DNA of 32,748 bases from Apostichopus californicus (Eukaryota > Echinodermata > Holothuroidea > Aspidochirotida > Stichopodidae), in NCBI GenBank assembly GCA_020650975.1, contig JAIPMN010007240.1, positions 1-32,748 of the forward strand. The letters run 5' to 3'. Positions 1 to 12,900 of this stretch are shown piece by piece; the first letter of the stretch is position 1; each line of letters begins with the position of its first letter. Position numbers and translations under genes: made by a program. Below the pieces are notes generated by a model. The model did not search any database and was not told where the DNA came from. It worked only from the letters and a program-made list of their open reading frames with translations.

Positions 1-451
1 AACTTTTGATTGCCTTTTTTTATCAAAATTTTCAAATATTACTCTGTCAGATAAATTAAGACACTGTCATGGAATCTTAATCATCATATGATGATCAAGT
101 AAATTAAAGGATTCTCTTCAATTCTATATGTTTCATTGTCCAGATGTTTGTCAAATCAGCCAGCCATTCAAAAATATGAACCCCCTAAAACCAATTACGT
201 TTCCTAAAATTGTGCCTTTCTCTTTACATTTTCAAACAATACTTGGCTAGTCAAGCGAAAGGAACTGCAATTCTTTTGGGGATTTTAGTTTCTCCTCGTA
301 TCAAAAATTTGATCAAAATTAACTTGAATGTCTACTTCAAAGGCACACATGCTTTTAACATTGTTTTGTAATTAATTCTGTGACAAAATCAGTCCGAACA
401 ACAGACTAAGAGGGCGATTTACAACTCTAAATCGACCGGTATACATTATTA

Positions 452-660
452 CTTGCAAGCATCCAAATATGTTACTTCAGTTAACCTCAACATGTTATCT
501 TCAACATGCTACTTTCAGTTCACCTTAATACATTCTGCGACTACAACTCCTATTGTGATTTTCAAGCATCCAAACATGTTACTTTCAAGCTACTGTACTT
601 TCAGTTAACCTCATGATGTATCATGTGATGTATCATCTTAATGTTTTCTGTGATCGTAAG
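452..660. repeat. Imperfect ~110-bp direct duplication
   Basis: CAAGCATCCAAATATGTTAC at 457 and CAAGCATCCAAACATGTTAC at 563 are each followed by CTTTCAGTT(A/C)ACCT and a C/T-rich tail. It lies downstream of the probable CCDC150 stop. Confidence 0.65.
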
Positions 661-831
661 TTCCCTTCCAACTTTTAAGCTTACCTGCTGGCCTCACCTC
701 CACCTCCCCCCCCCCCCCACTCCCTCCCTCCCTCCCCTTTCACAAGGACTCTACATGTACATACAATTCTAATAAGATTTGACCGGCCAGTGACACAGGG
801 AGATATAAACTTCTGGTGACAACATTGAATG

Positions 832-909
832 TCACCTGGTGGAATCCAGTAGGTTTCTGGTGTCATCTAATTCCGTAGCTAAATCTTCAATATAGTTTGC
901 ACTGGAGTC
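832..909 (-). CDS. CCDC150: Probable last CCDC150 exon with stop codon
   Basis: Acceptor TTTTAG|GAC after a T tract opens 24 codons (SSANYIEDLATELDDTR, then NLLDST), an acidic coiled coil. The frame then reads AGG TGA. Either this is the terminal exon with TGA at 832-834, or the GT inside AG|GTGACA is a donor. That donor lacks G at +5, and I see no convincing further exon before position 1, so I favour the stop. I see no canonical poly(A) signal on this strand nearby. Confidence 0.65.
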   Translation of the reverse strand, partial: DSSANYIEDLATELDDTRNLLDSTR

Positions 910-3900
910 CTAAAAAAAAAACAAGAGTAAATGCAAGAGGAGACATATAAATGAAAATAAAAATAATAATAATCATAATATATCTCAGATTTGGAATTCA
1001 TTGCACAAGCCATCTGTCAGTGGAAATTTGAGCTAGCTCATTTTCAAAATTGTAGGTCGCTATTAACTAATTAATTAATTAATTAATTTTAGGTTTACAG
1101 TCTTGTTCAGGGCCAAGGCCCTCTCACACGACTTTTACAACTTAGCCCTGGTCATTGGTAACTTGTCACACCTACACACCAAAGTGTGCACAATTCAATC
1201 AATCTCTCTTGGGGCACCACAGTGCACCACAACCACATGTCCCTCGGGGGACTTCCCATAGGGTGCAGCCACAAACCGGCGCACACAGCTATATTTACAA
1301 GTTACCTCGCAAGTCCCCATTTATACACCTGGGTGAAGAGAGGCAATGGAGATAAAGTGCCTTGCCCAAGGACACAACGCAATGATCTGGCCAGGGCTCG
1401 AACCTGTAATCCTTAGATCACAAGTCCACTGCCTTAACCACTTGACCACAACGCCCTCACAACTAATCATGTGTGAAAGCACATTTTCTTAGACAGGCTC
1501 TTTAGTACAGTAGATAAGCAGTTTGCTAACAGTTTTGTTTTATTTTTGATTAACTAATAATCACAAAGAACGAGGGCTTTCCTGATATCCTAAAAATTCT
1601 TCCATCATCTACCCGGTGGGCCATGGCACGACTTACTCTCCATCTTCTAACATGACAAGCTTACAAGATGATTCATTTTTGCTGATTCAATAAATCTTAA
1701 GAGTCCATAATTTTAATATCTTTCTTAAATGAGAGCAAACAAACCAGGTACGTGCCTGTTGGGTGTGTGGAGGGTATAATTTGATCGTTGTGCCGACATG
1801 TAAAACTGATTTAAATTACCTCTCAAAATCAGTCTGGCCCCAAATAATCAGTCCTTTTTAAAGGAAAAAAATATCAATTAATGACTTAGGGTTGTGATGT
1901 CATTTATTAATTTCACTTCTCTGTCTATGGGTTGTTCTATTTTTTGTGCCTGGAACACTTTACAGCAGGGTTTCCCTAACTTTATCCCCCCCCCCGAACC
2001 CCCTGTGGATGTCAGAATTGTCTACGAACCCCCAACTTTTAGAGACACGATCTGAGTCATTATTATACTATAATACGCATAACAGTGCTTCGTAAAAGAT
2101 CAAGTTCATAGTGTAATATTGTAGAGTTTGTCGATAGGTACGACTTTTGTACATTACTAAATTATATGATATATCAGATTTTAGTTCAACAAAAAGTACT
2201 CTAGTCTAGTTTTGACTTTCAGAAACGTCTCACGAACCCTCTGGGATGGGCTCACGCACCCCTGGGGTTCATACACCCCAGTTAGGGAACCCCTGCTTTA
2301 CAGAGTGGATATCCCTATGCATTATGAAGTTTTCATTATTAATTATTTAAATTTGAGGATAAAGTCTGACATTAGTTGGCTTGAGTTATTTAGAATTTAT
2401 GGAACAATGGATTAACATTTAACATTAAGACCCGAGGTCACCATCACTTTAGCCTTAAAGGATCATTCCAGAGATTAAGCATAATTTTATTGGTGAATAT
2501 CTTGAAAATAGTTTATATCTATAGAAACATTACCAGACCTCATAATTTAAAATCTCTCCTTTTTATGTTTTGGACTATAAACTCTCAAATCTAAAATTCT
2601 GCCTAAAAAGTCATACTTTATCCAAAATACCATATTGTTACATTTTGCTAGACCTTCTTCTTGGCTATTGGTTTAATATCCTTGGAAAACCTTTTCTGAT
2701 ACGATATTTCTTGATATGATAGTTTTTACACACAGCTGCATTGAAGTCACTTTTTTTCCCCACCTGCCACAGTTTATTATAGAAGGAACAAAATGAATAT
2801 TGTTTCCATAACCGAAAAGGTTGTCACAAATATTATATTGCATGGCTTATTAAATTACACCTGATACCTCCAAGTTAATCCTAAAACGTTATTGACACAA
2901 GAATATCTAGATATTTGAGAAATCCTTCTAATTTAAAACTCCATGAAATTGAATTTTCTCCCTCCTCGAGAACAATAGAAATATTAATTGGAAGAGAATG
3001 AGCACAATTTTGCTTTATAGTGCAATGTATAATATGAATAACTAAATTTCACATATTTTGAGCCTAAGAAGTGTTGGAACGGTGACTGGGGTTTGATTCT
3101 AACTTTACTTTTCTTGCATTTAATGGAGAGGGGTGCGGGTGGGGTGGGGTAAGGGGATAGGAAGGGAGCAGGAAGTGAAGGCATCTAAATAGGTGGATTT
3201 GAGTCCCTCAAACCACATCCATAATTCACAGGATTTGATATGGCCCGAATCTCTTCGAGATGAGAGCATATCACTTTTAGAATTAACTTCTCTTCTGAAC
3301 TGAATCAAAACAAACTCAGGTGGCAACAATTTTTAATGAAAAGTGAAAAATTCATTCTTCATATCGGAAAAAGCAGAAAGCCACAATGCCAAAGGAGGGT
3401 AGAATCAGGACATTTTTTTTGCTGACATAAGTGTAAGAATATCTTCCTTTTCTTTCCCTTTTTCCCATAAGCCTTGCTATAATTTATCCCCTGCCTTTGG
3501 TTAATATCATAAGTTGATCGTAGTTGCACTTTGCATAGCTTACGATGCCAAAATAACTGTACATCGCTTTGTGTGACATATCCTATGTTTGCAATGCAAG
3601 ATGAAAGTGTCTCTACAATTGCTCAGTTTGACAAAGTTTCCCTTTTCGCTTTAGAAACCTGTGTCTGTGTTAGAAACCTGTACTTTCGTTAGAAACCCGT
3701 GGGTTTTGTTAGAAACCTGACTTTAGTTTATAATCTAACAAACACATTGATATGCTCCTATTACAGAAAATCCTTTAAAAATGTAAAATATCAGTACAGA
3801 AAATTTCTTTGAATTTAAACTTTGCAGAAATTTAAACAAGAAAAACGAGGGAGAAAAAAACAGAGGAAACAGGAAAATTGGATGGAAAAAAAGTGACACA

Positions 3901-6900
3901 AGTTGCGGGTATCTAACATGACATTGGTTATTCAAATTCCCCCGTTTTACTCCATCATCCATACGCTCAACTCGGTTTGCAATCTTCCAACATTCATGAC
4001 CGTAATAATCCAGCCGCCAACATTACTTTGAGGTTTTCTCGTTACCTCACTGATACCTCCTCTAGCCCCAAACGAGTTTCTAACTCCCCACTGAGATGCG
4101 GCAAAGAGAAATGTAGTCTTATAAATAACCAATGAGAGAGACAAAGAGAGATAGACAGATGTATCAAAGTTCAATTTCAGAAACCTCCTAGAACATCGAT
4201 TGAGTTTTTCTACGAGATTAAACCGGGTCACTCTGAACCCTGCGGAATGCTCTACGGAGAGTGACACATTGTACGCACTCCCCCTCCTTTTTCTTTGGCG
4301 ACATCCTCCACGTCAAACTTTGGGGGTCATCGTCAGCCACCAGTGACGGATGTCTTTTCCGAGGGGAAGCTCCACTGACGTTCCGTTAATACCCCGTCTG
4401 ATCTTCCTGTTTCCGAAAAAACTCTGGAATTAGATAAACATCCACCCAGGCAGGCAGGCGGACAGGCAGCCACCTTTGATACAGTATTGATGTATACGGA
4501 ATGTTTCCGCTCCTACTCATATCATCGCCAGTTTTCCCCGAGAGCGACTGCCGAGTAAAGACACGCTGGCATTCTATACGTATACGTACGCAAGCTGTGG
4601 ACTTGCAAGTGGCTCGTGATAAAAGTCTTCCCCGTCAACTGACTTGTACCCTCTTCTTTTGAACACTTTCGAGTGTTAGATTGGATCATTCCCGGGACTG
4701 TGCACTTTTCCCGGAGGGCGCGATCTTAACACATTGGGATGGATGGCTTTAAAAAAGTTTGATATCAAAGAAGGGAATCGATCCATCCACAGAGTAAACA
4801 GAAAAGACATGGCACATTAAAATAAAACATTGCAATATCTATAAAAAACAATAAATAAGAAGCTGAAGCAAGTGCGGTTTTGATCATTTTAAAGGTGAAC
4901 GTCTTCAAAACCGGAACAGCTATTGAAAAATTAATAGCACTAAATTCTTTCCGTCTTTCTTGGACAATGACACAAGACTAAATCAATGACCTTAAACTCC
5001 GCCTAAGTTCATTCTTTAAGTTTTCCAGCAAATGCAGTTTACTGAGCAAGTAATTAAAGTATTCTATTCCATTGCAAACTTTAAGTTTTCCCGCAAATGC
5101 AGTTTACAGAGCAAGTAATAAAAGTATTCTATTCCATTGCAAACTTTAAGTTTTCCAGCAAATGCAGTTTACAGAGCAAGTAATAAAAGTATTCTATTCC
5201 ATTGTAAACTTTACGTTTTCCAGCAAATGCAGTTTACAGAGCAAGTAATAAAGGAATTCTATTCCATTGTAAACTTTACATGACCTCAAACACTTTTGTA
5301 CATTTTTCCCCCTAATCTCAAGAGAAAAGAAACTTGGAATAAAAACGTCCTTTCGTAAATTTACTTCTTAAATTGAAATGTATTTATCTAGATTTGGTCA
5401 GATTCCTGACCTACATTTTTACGGGATGTTAGTATCAAATAATTTATGAATTTCAAACTGTGCTCTCTCCAACCAGTATGTAAAACTTGTTACACAGCGC
5501 CCCCAACTAGACGCGACACAGCTAAACTCGGCCGATGTAAACTAGTGTCCGATACTTGTCGAGACCCATAGTCGCATAGCAGGACAGATAAACCCACCCG
5601 AAGACTGCTCCCGGTTGACAACCCGTGTTCGTCTAAAACAAGTGCAAAATTATTTTCTGGTGATCAGTAAAATTTGTTTAGACTAGGCAGTCTAAGTCTC
5701 TGCACATTGTGGACTGCCGATCATGAAAAAGGGTGACATCTTCAGTTTTTCCCCCGACTGAAGTTCGACGCGACTTGAAACTGTCAAAATCTCATTCAGT
5801 CATAATCTTAAGCACCGAGACACTGCCCGACTATTTTCGATTTTTCAAGTCAGGCAGGGAGCGGCTGGCCGAAGAGACATTTCTCCTTCACAGCTGTACT
5901 TCTTTCTTGCATTTTTTGTGTACATGATAGTTTGTAAGCATGTTCACAGTTCCCAACTATGTACATCTCCGTCGCTAAAGCACAGGACTTTTTGAGGGTC
6001 CCTGATTTTTCCAAGAAATCTGATCCTTGATAATAATTTCTTTCCACTATTCCGACTGACTTTTTGGCCGGAATTCTTTTCTTTCCCCAAATGTTCTCCT
6101 TCGTTTGGTTTGTATAGTTTAAAACTGGGAGGGGATCTCTGGTTATGCCGCCTGAATACCCCTTTAATGCCCAACCCCCCACCCCCCGTTCTAACCAATA
6201 GGCAATACTTTCCACTTACCAACATGTTGTTGTATTTCTTTTCCATATACGAGGAGTGGTCTCTCTCGGCTTGTACGCGTCTAGCCAGGAATTGCATCTG
6301 CGACTTGGACTCGATTTTATCCTTCTCGAATTCTCCAGTCAACCTTCCGAGAGCTACCCGGCTCGACTAGAAAATACAAAGACATAAAAAGGAAAAGAAA
6401 AGAAAAACAACTTTTAAAATATGAGAACAGCACACAGAAAGTAAAGATAGGATTACACCAAACCATGAGTAAGATGGCACAAGGAATGAATGCCAGCAAA
6501 ATCTACCTCTGAAATTTATTTTATAAATATTTATTTCTATAAAATTTTCAATCCAGTCTGCTGCATCAAATGCATTTTGTGCTTAAATCATTAAACATTG
6601 AAGGAAAGGCTGGCTGCATGAACAGACAATTTATAGTCCACCACAAATTGTCCCCAGCAATGAAATTAGGGTACACTTTGTATTTAATGAAATGGCAAAT
6701 CATTGTATCTAAATTATGGGACACATAAGTTTTTCTCTGGAGGATGCTATAGTCCAAGGGGGGGGGGGGGGATTTGTTTTTTATTTTTAGTGTAACCAAA
6801 TGTTTCTTTAGCTATGTCGGTTCTGAAGACATTCAGATTTTAAATAAAATATATATGCAAAATGGGTGGAATGTTGGTTTAAGACTAAATTAATGATGAT

Positions 6901-9900
6901 GTCCTTCTTAGGAATATACAACTTGTGGCGACCACACAGATCTCTCGGTCACATTGAAGGGTATAAAATTAAAATACATGTTTTTGGGGATAAATTGATG
7001 GGAAAGTTTCAACCCAACAGAAAATGCAAGTTCTTACAAACATCTTATTCACCTTTATGTACTACCTTAAAACAACCTACCGACTACTTCTCTATAAAAT
7101 TATTGCAACCCATCACAATAAGACACCCTCTCATACAATTTTGATTTCTCGAGACGGAAGGATAACGAACATGTAATTAACGAACATGTAATTACATGTC
7201 GCTGGGGACCAAAATGGAATTATTAATTAATGATTCCATTTTGGTCCCCCAGCGACTCCTCTTCCAGATACTTTGTCACGTTGGTATTTAAACAAAATGT
7301 AAAGAGCCCCCCCATTGGAGACTTTCCATATTTACGTATAATTGTTTCTCCACATGACATGGACCCAACATGTTTCCCAGAACATAGCATTGGTCCAGTT
7401 TCACAGTACCTTTCACAACTGACATTCCTGACATTCCTGAAATCAGTCCAGTTTACACCCTATAACCTACATTGACCCAATTTGTACCCTAGACCCTACC
7501 TTAACCTTGCTGGTACCTTATGATAGACATAGACCCCTGCAGGAATCCAAAAATCCATCTTTGACCCAGTTAATAGGGTTATGGCTAGTTGATTTTCGTT
7601 ATGGTTTGGTAAGCATTCTGCATATCTTCATCAGGAAAGAGCCAATTCGAAAGTTTCCATATTTACCGATATTATTTCAAATGACATGGATCAACTAAGT
7701 ATCCCAGCACATGCATCGAGCTAGTAAGTACCCAACACCCTACCTTAACTTTGCTGGTACCCTGGAACAGACATCGACCCAGTTAGTACCCCAACACCCT
7801 ACCTTAACCTTGCTGGTACCCTGGAACAGACACTGACCCAGTTAGTACCCAACACCTTACCTTAACCTTGCTGGTACTCTAAAACAGACACTGACCCAGT
7901 TAGTACCCCAACACCCTACCAGTAACCTTGCTGGTACCCTGGAACAGACACTGACCCAGTTAGTACCTAACACCATACATCTTAACCTTACTGGTACCCT
8001 GGAACAGACACTGACCCAGTTAGTACCCAACACCATACACCTTAACCTTACTGGTACCCTGGAACAGACACTGACCCAGTTAGTACCTACCACCATACAC
8101 CTACTGTAACCTTGCTGGTACCCTGGAACAGACACTGACCCAGTTAGTACCCAACACCATACACCTTAACCTTGCTGGTACCTGGACCAGACACTGACCC
8201 AGTTAGTACCCAACACCCTACACCCTATCTTAACCTTGCTGGTACCCTGGAACAGACACTGACCCAGTTAGTACCCAACACTGACCCAGTAAGTACCCAA
8301 CACCCTACCTTAACCTTGCTGGTACCCTGGAATAGACACTGACCTAGTTACAGTAGTACCCAACACTGACCAAGTAAGTACCCAACACCCTACCTTTGCC
8401 TTGCTGGTACCCTGGAACAGACACTGACCCAGTAAGTACCCAACACCCTACCTTAACTTTGCTGGTACCCTGGAATAGACACTGACCCAGTTAGTACCCA
8501 ACACTGACCCAGTAAGGTACCCAACACCCTACCTAAACCTTGCTGGTACCCTGGAACAGACACTGACCCAGTAAGTACTCAACAGAAAGACACATTGACG
8601 CACCCTGGAATACACATTGACGCACCATGGAATACACATTGATGCACCCTGGAATACACGTTGACCGTGTAGAAACCTAAAATAATCGACCTTGACCCTG
8701 GTTTATAGGGTTATGGTCTATTTAAACCTACCCTTATGATCTGGTAAGCTCTCTGCGTCTGTCCCTCAGACTTGAACTTCTCTTGCCGAAGTTCTCTGGC
8801 CTGTTCCTTGACGACCTCCCGGAGGGACCCTTGCTCCTTTGTCGCCTCTCCCAGTTCTCTCTGCAATCCGGTATATTTCTTCTGAAACCAGCTGTTAGCA
8901 TCCTGTATATGGGAAGAAATCTGCAAGCAACAAGACGAATGACAATAAAAAAGAGAAAAAACAGGAAATGTTAAAAAAATTCGCACAAAAAAGTTACAAT
9001 CCTGTTTTCGGAGAACCCACCACATACAGTATTTTTGACAAGTTACCATCAAATCTGTTTACGGCAATGCTAACACACAATGGTATGACTTTTTTATCCG
9101 AGGGCGAGCAAATTTTTGAAACATACGTTATCTTACCTCGTCCGACTCAGCGCTGACTTCTGCTAGTTTCATTTCTATTTTAGAATTGTGTAATTCGGCC
9201 TCCGTCAGTTTTGCCTTCAGAGAAACGTTTTCTTGCTGCAGTCTGTTGTTCCCCTCGTTGGCCAGCTTTGTCCTAGACGATAAAATATATATTTCATCGG
9301 TAAAAAGGTTAAAAACTACCAGGATGAGTATCACCATTCAGCCTCTGAAGAAGATCCTGTTAGGATCGAAACGTCAGTCCCTCTCTTACTTTTACACATT
9401 CTCTTACACAGACTCTTTAGTGAATAAGCAGTTTGCTAACAGTTATTTTTATTAAGATTAGTATAACACAGATGTTTGCCATTCTCTGGAATCAGATTGG
9501 GCTCCTGCAATTACCCCTTTCTTTACCTCACCGTCTCCCATCCACTTCATTACACGCAACCATCCCCTCTATCTACTAATCCACCTATGACAAACCAAGT
9601 CATTCATGATATTCAATTAAACCACACCTTCTACTAAACCAACATATTTCAAATAAATTATTTGCTTCTTCAATTTCCATCAGAAAAAAAACAAAATGAC
9701 ATATCACATAAAACGGGTATATTTAGACTTGAAGCTAAATTGATCAAACGTCCAATATATAACCATGTATTTAAGACTTCAAAGGAGAAGCAACATCCCC
9801 CACCCCCCCCACCCCCAACCTCTCCCTGAACCATCATATTTATCTTTTATATGATAGAAAATATTATTGAGGTGAACAACTCTCCCAAATGGCTAAAGAA

Positions 9901-12900
9901 AATCATCACAGAATTTGCCAAAGAAAATCGTATTAAAAAGATTCAGAAATTTTCCGGTAATTTTGCTAAGTAATCATCTTCAGCCACCCAAAATACCCTT
10001 TCAATGGCCAGCGGTTTTTATTTAGTAGTCCATCCACTCTGACCAAGTGCTGTTGACTGTATGTTACTTAAATTATGATTTCTGAAATGCAAACTTTAAT
10101 ATGAAACAATCCTTAAGGGGGGTGGGGGGGGGGAGAGTCTGTTAGTAATTTGTAATAATCAATCATATCAACATTATTTACATCAATTCATAATAATTTC
10201 AATTTCCTTAAAGGGTGTGAAGACTCGCGCACAAAGAAACGTCTCATGCTGGTAATCTGACCTAGTTTCGACTGAGGTGTAACAGAAGTGTTAGACACCA
10301 GAAAATACACACACAGCTTGCTACCGTCAGTAATTAAACACTAGTGTATAGTCAATACATGCAGCTAAGGTCAATCCCCATAACACAGTGTACATAGCAG
10401 CGATGGACATCTCAGGTCTAGATAAAAGATAACAAGGTATCACGTTTCATTACTGTCTGCATTATGTAGCGATAAAAAAAAACTTCACTTGCAAGCAATG
10501 GAAAGTTAACTTTTTCACAGGGCGGCACAGGGTTTGGGGCGAGTCTTCAATGCCTTTAAATTTTAACCGTTTCTCTTTTGAAGTAATAGCTTACCGTCGA
10601 TAATCTTCAGATTTTTGAGATGTCTCCTCAATCTCTTTCTGTAACTGCTTCACCTGTTTCACGAACGCTCCGATCGTGGTCGTCTGTTCCTTGTTCCGCT
10701 TCCCGTAGCATCTCTTCAATTCCTGAAAGTCCGCCAGTCGGCTCCGCAGCATATCGTTGTCCTTCGTCAATGCGACGTTCGCCTCCCTCAGAGGACGACA
10801 GCCCTCCGACTGAGCCTTTTGGCGCTTCACCCTGTCCTGTAGTTTGGTTTGAGTCTCCAGTAGTTTTGTCACCTTCTCGTTCAGCTCGGTGTTTGTCTTC
10901 GAGAGGTCGCTGACTCTCACCGCCATCTCGCCGTGCGCTCTCCTCAGACTGACCAACTCCTTCTGAGCCTGTTTGTTCACCAGCGACTTCTGAGTTATGA
11001 GCTGACTCTGGAGGGAATTCATTCGCTCCCGGAGGGTCTCTGCTTGATATTCAGAATCCAATTTCACGGTTTCTCTGTTTGAAAATGAAAAAGGGTGGTG
11101 TTCAAAGCCTAAAACATCATCGTTTAGAATAGAGTGGGATGTGGGAGGGAGGGGCGGTATAACCAGTAAACACCAGAATCCACTTTCTTGGTTTAAAATT
11201 AAAAAAGTATATTACTATACAGCAATAAAAGATTCAAACATTAAACTGTTTTCTACAAAGATGAGACTTTAAACTTGTCTTAAAACTGGCTACACTTTTG
11301 GACTGTCGAATCATTACTGGGAGGTCAGAAGTACTTTAAAAACAATTCTTTCACGTACCCTGAGCCAATGAAGGTCGTATTAAACTGGTGTAATATGTTT
11401 AGATTTATCTGGCATCTGACAAGCCTAGCAGCTGCATTTTGAACAGATTGGAGTTTGTCTAGCTGAACATCATCAATAAAACATTACAAACACAATGTTA
11501 ATACAAAGCACCACCTTATATTAAGCAAAATACTCACACAATAGTTGAGCTTAACTTTTAACATGTACCCTGATATTCTGTCATGTATTAAAAATCTCAG
11601 TTAACCTCACATTCCTACTGAGTGGCATCGACATTGACTTTCACATGCATGTATATATTAAAATTTTAAGATGAGTTACCATGCCAACCAGACTACTAGC
11701 TACACAATGTAAACATAGCACAGCCTACTGTAAGTAGAAACCGAACAATCTGATATCAAAATAGGATTTTTTTTTTCAATAACATCCTTTATTACCAGCA
11801 AACTTAACACAATTAATGTGACAATATCGTTGTACTGTTTCACTGTACGTGCAGTTACCATAGCACAGCCTACTGTAAGTAGAAACCGAACAATCTGATA
11901 TCAAAATAGGATTTTTTGTTGTAATAACACATCTTTTATGACCAGCAAACTTAACACAATTGATGTGACAATATCGTTGTACTGTTTCACTGAACATGCA
12001 TTTACCGTCTAGTACTATTCCAGAAGCATCTGGCTTACTCGCTGTTGGCAAGACCACAGATTTTATTTCTTTCGAGGGAATCAAGGAGAGTACCATCATG
12101 TGTTGTCCATTCAACAATTCATCCATACAGGTAGATTTTAATAAATCATTCTAATAAGTCATTCTTTCCATTTTGGTTTAGATGATAATCGTAACCTATG
12201 CAGTGGTTTCGATGTGAATCATAACCTACTGTATGCAGGTGGATGTGTGTAGATGTTTGTGTGTGTGTGTGATGCCTTGCTTGTAAACACGATATCTCAA
12301 GAAGGGAAGCTTGGACCAATCTCATATTTTGGTGAGTAGGTGTACCACATTGAGTAGAAGAATTTGTTTATAGAGATGGTCAAAGTCATTGGGGTCACCA
12401 AGGGGCCAAATTGTGAAAACCTTGTAGACACGATATCTTAAGAAGGGAAGCTCTGACCAATCTCATATTTCCTGTGTAGGAGAACTACATTTTTAGGAGA
12501 AAAGCCTCGTTTGTGGTGGAGGTCAAAGGTCATATGTGGTCACCAGAGGTCAAATCCTGAAAACCTTGCAAACACGATATCTCAAGAAGGGATACTTGAA
12601 TCAATCCCATATTTCGTGTGAAGGAGTACCGCATTAAGTAGAAGAAGCCTAATGTTTTTTGTGGAGGTCAAAGGTCATTTGGAGTCACCAGATGTCAAAT
12701 AGTGGAAAACTTGTTTATAATCTACCGTATGTCCAACCGACCAGCCTATTAGGAAAACGTGTGCATTACACCTCATAAGAATAACTTGCAAAGTAACATA
12801 TGACTTAGTCTGCAATGAAGGGTAAAGAAGCTTGACTGTGCTTCCTGTTGATCTGTTTTCAGTCTCACAAATATGAAAGCTCACAAGGCCTTGTTACCAA

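Larger units (their letters stand above)
910..6219 (-). other. CCDC150: Last CCDC150 intron, 5.3 kb
   Basis: Contains the SINE, the hAT MITE, the 22-bp and 65-bp repeats. The parts 4260-4760 and 5460-5930 are richer in G+C and CpG than the rest, but I find no exon with consistent splice sites there. Nothing further is supported. Confidence 0.6.
9273..10594 (-). other. CCDC150: CCDC150 intron without gene
   Basis: Apart from the hammerhead-like fragment near 9340 there are only C and G runs (9799-9825, 10118-10132) and A+T-rich sequence. Confidence 0.6.
12270..12720. repeat. Satellite, about 3 units of ~145 bp
   Basis: Each unit holds ACACGATATCTCAAGAAGGG or a close variant, then ACCAATCTCATATTT, a (G)AGGTCAAAGGTCA-like block, and GTCACCA. 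Units start near 12283, 12426 and 12572. The same family occurs in the opposite orientation at 28890-29100, and a related one at 22010-22410. Confidence 0.85.
12131..12862 (+). other. Intron of acetyltransferase-like copy 1, holding satellite units
   Basis: GT at 12131 and AG at 12861-12862. The ends resemble the copy 2 intron (GTAGATTT at the donor; the final 60 bp before the acceptor are nearly the same). The extra length is the tandem satellite at 12270-12720. Confidence 0.75.

Noticed and set aside
670-720. Possible tiny exon ending CCAGCAG before GTAAGC
   Set aside because: The donor is good, but the upstream sequence is a G run without pyrimidine tract and no acceptor gives a sensible peptide.
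1390-1460. Possible tRNA gene
   Set aside because: A and B boxes are present, but the acceptor and anticodon stems do not form well and it is joined to a SINE body.
5733-5927. Plus-strand open frame of 64 codons in a G+C-richer patch
   Set aside because: No splice signals, repeat or family match, and the frame is short.
5850-6342. Two overlapping minus-strand open frames of 121 and 132 codons
   Set aside because: One contains the real exon 6220-6366 and then runs into intron past a strong GTAAGT donor. The other has no splice or family support.
7857-8135. Repetitive 92-codon open frame on the minus strand
   Set aside because: Product of the 58-bp minisatellite; frame changes with each indel between units.
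7480-8585. Regular repeats that might look like a CRISPR array
   Set aside because: The whole unit is repeated with no unique spacers, in an animal intron.
11776-12126. 116-codon minus-strand open frame with an internal repeat
   Set aside because: It is antisense to the first exon and leader of copy 1, and its repetition comes from the 145-bp duplication.
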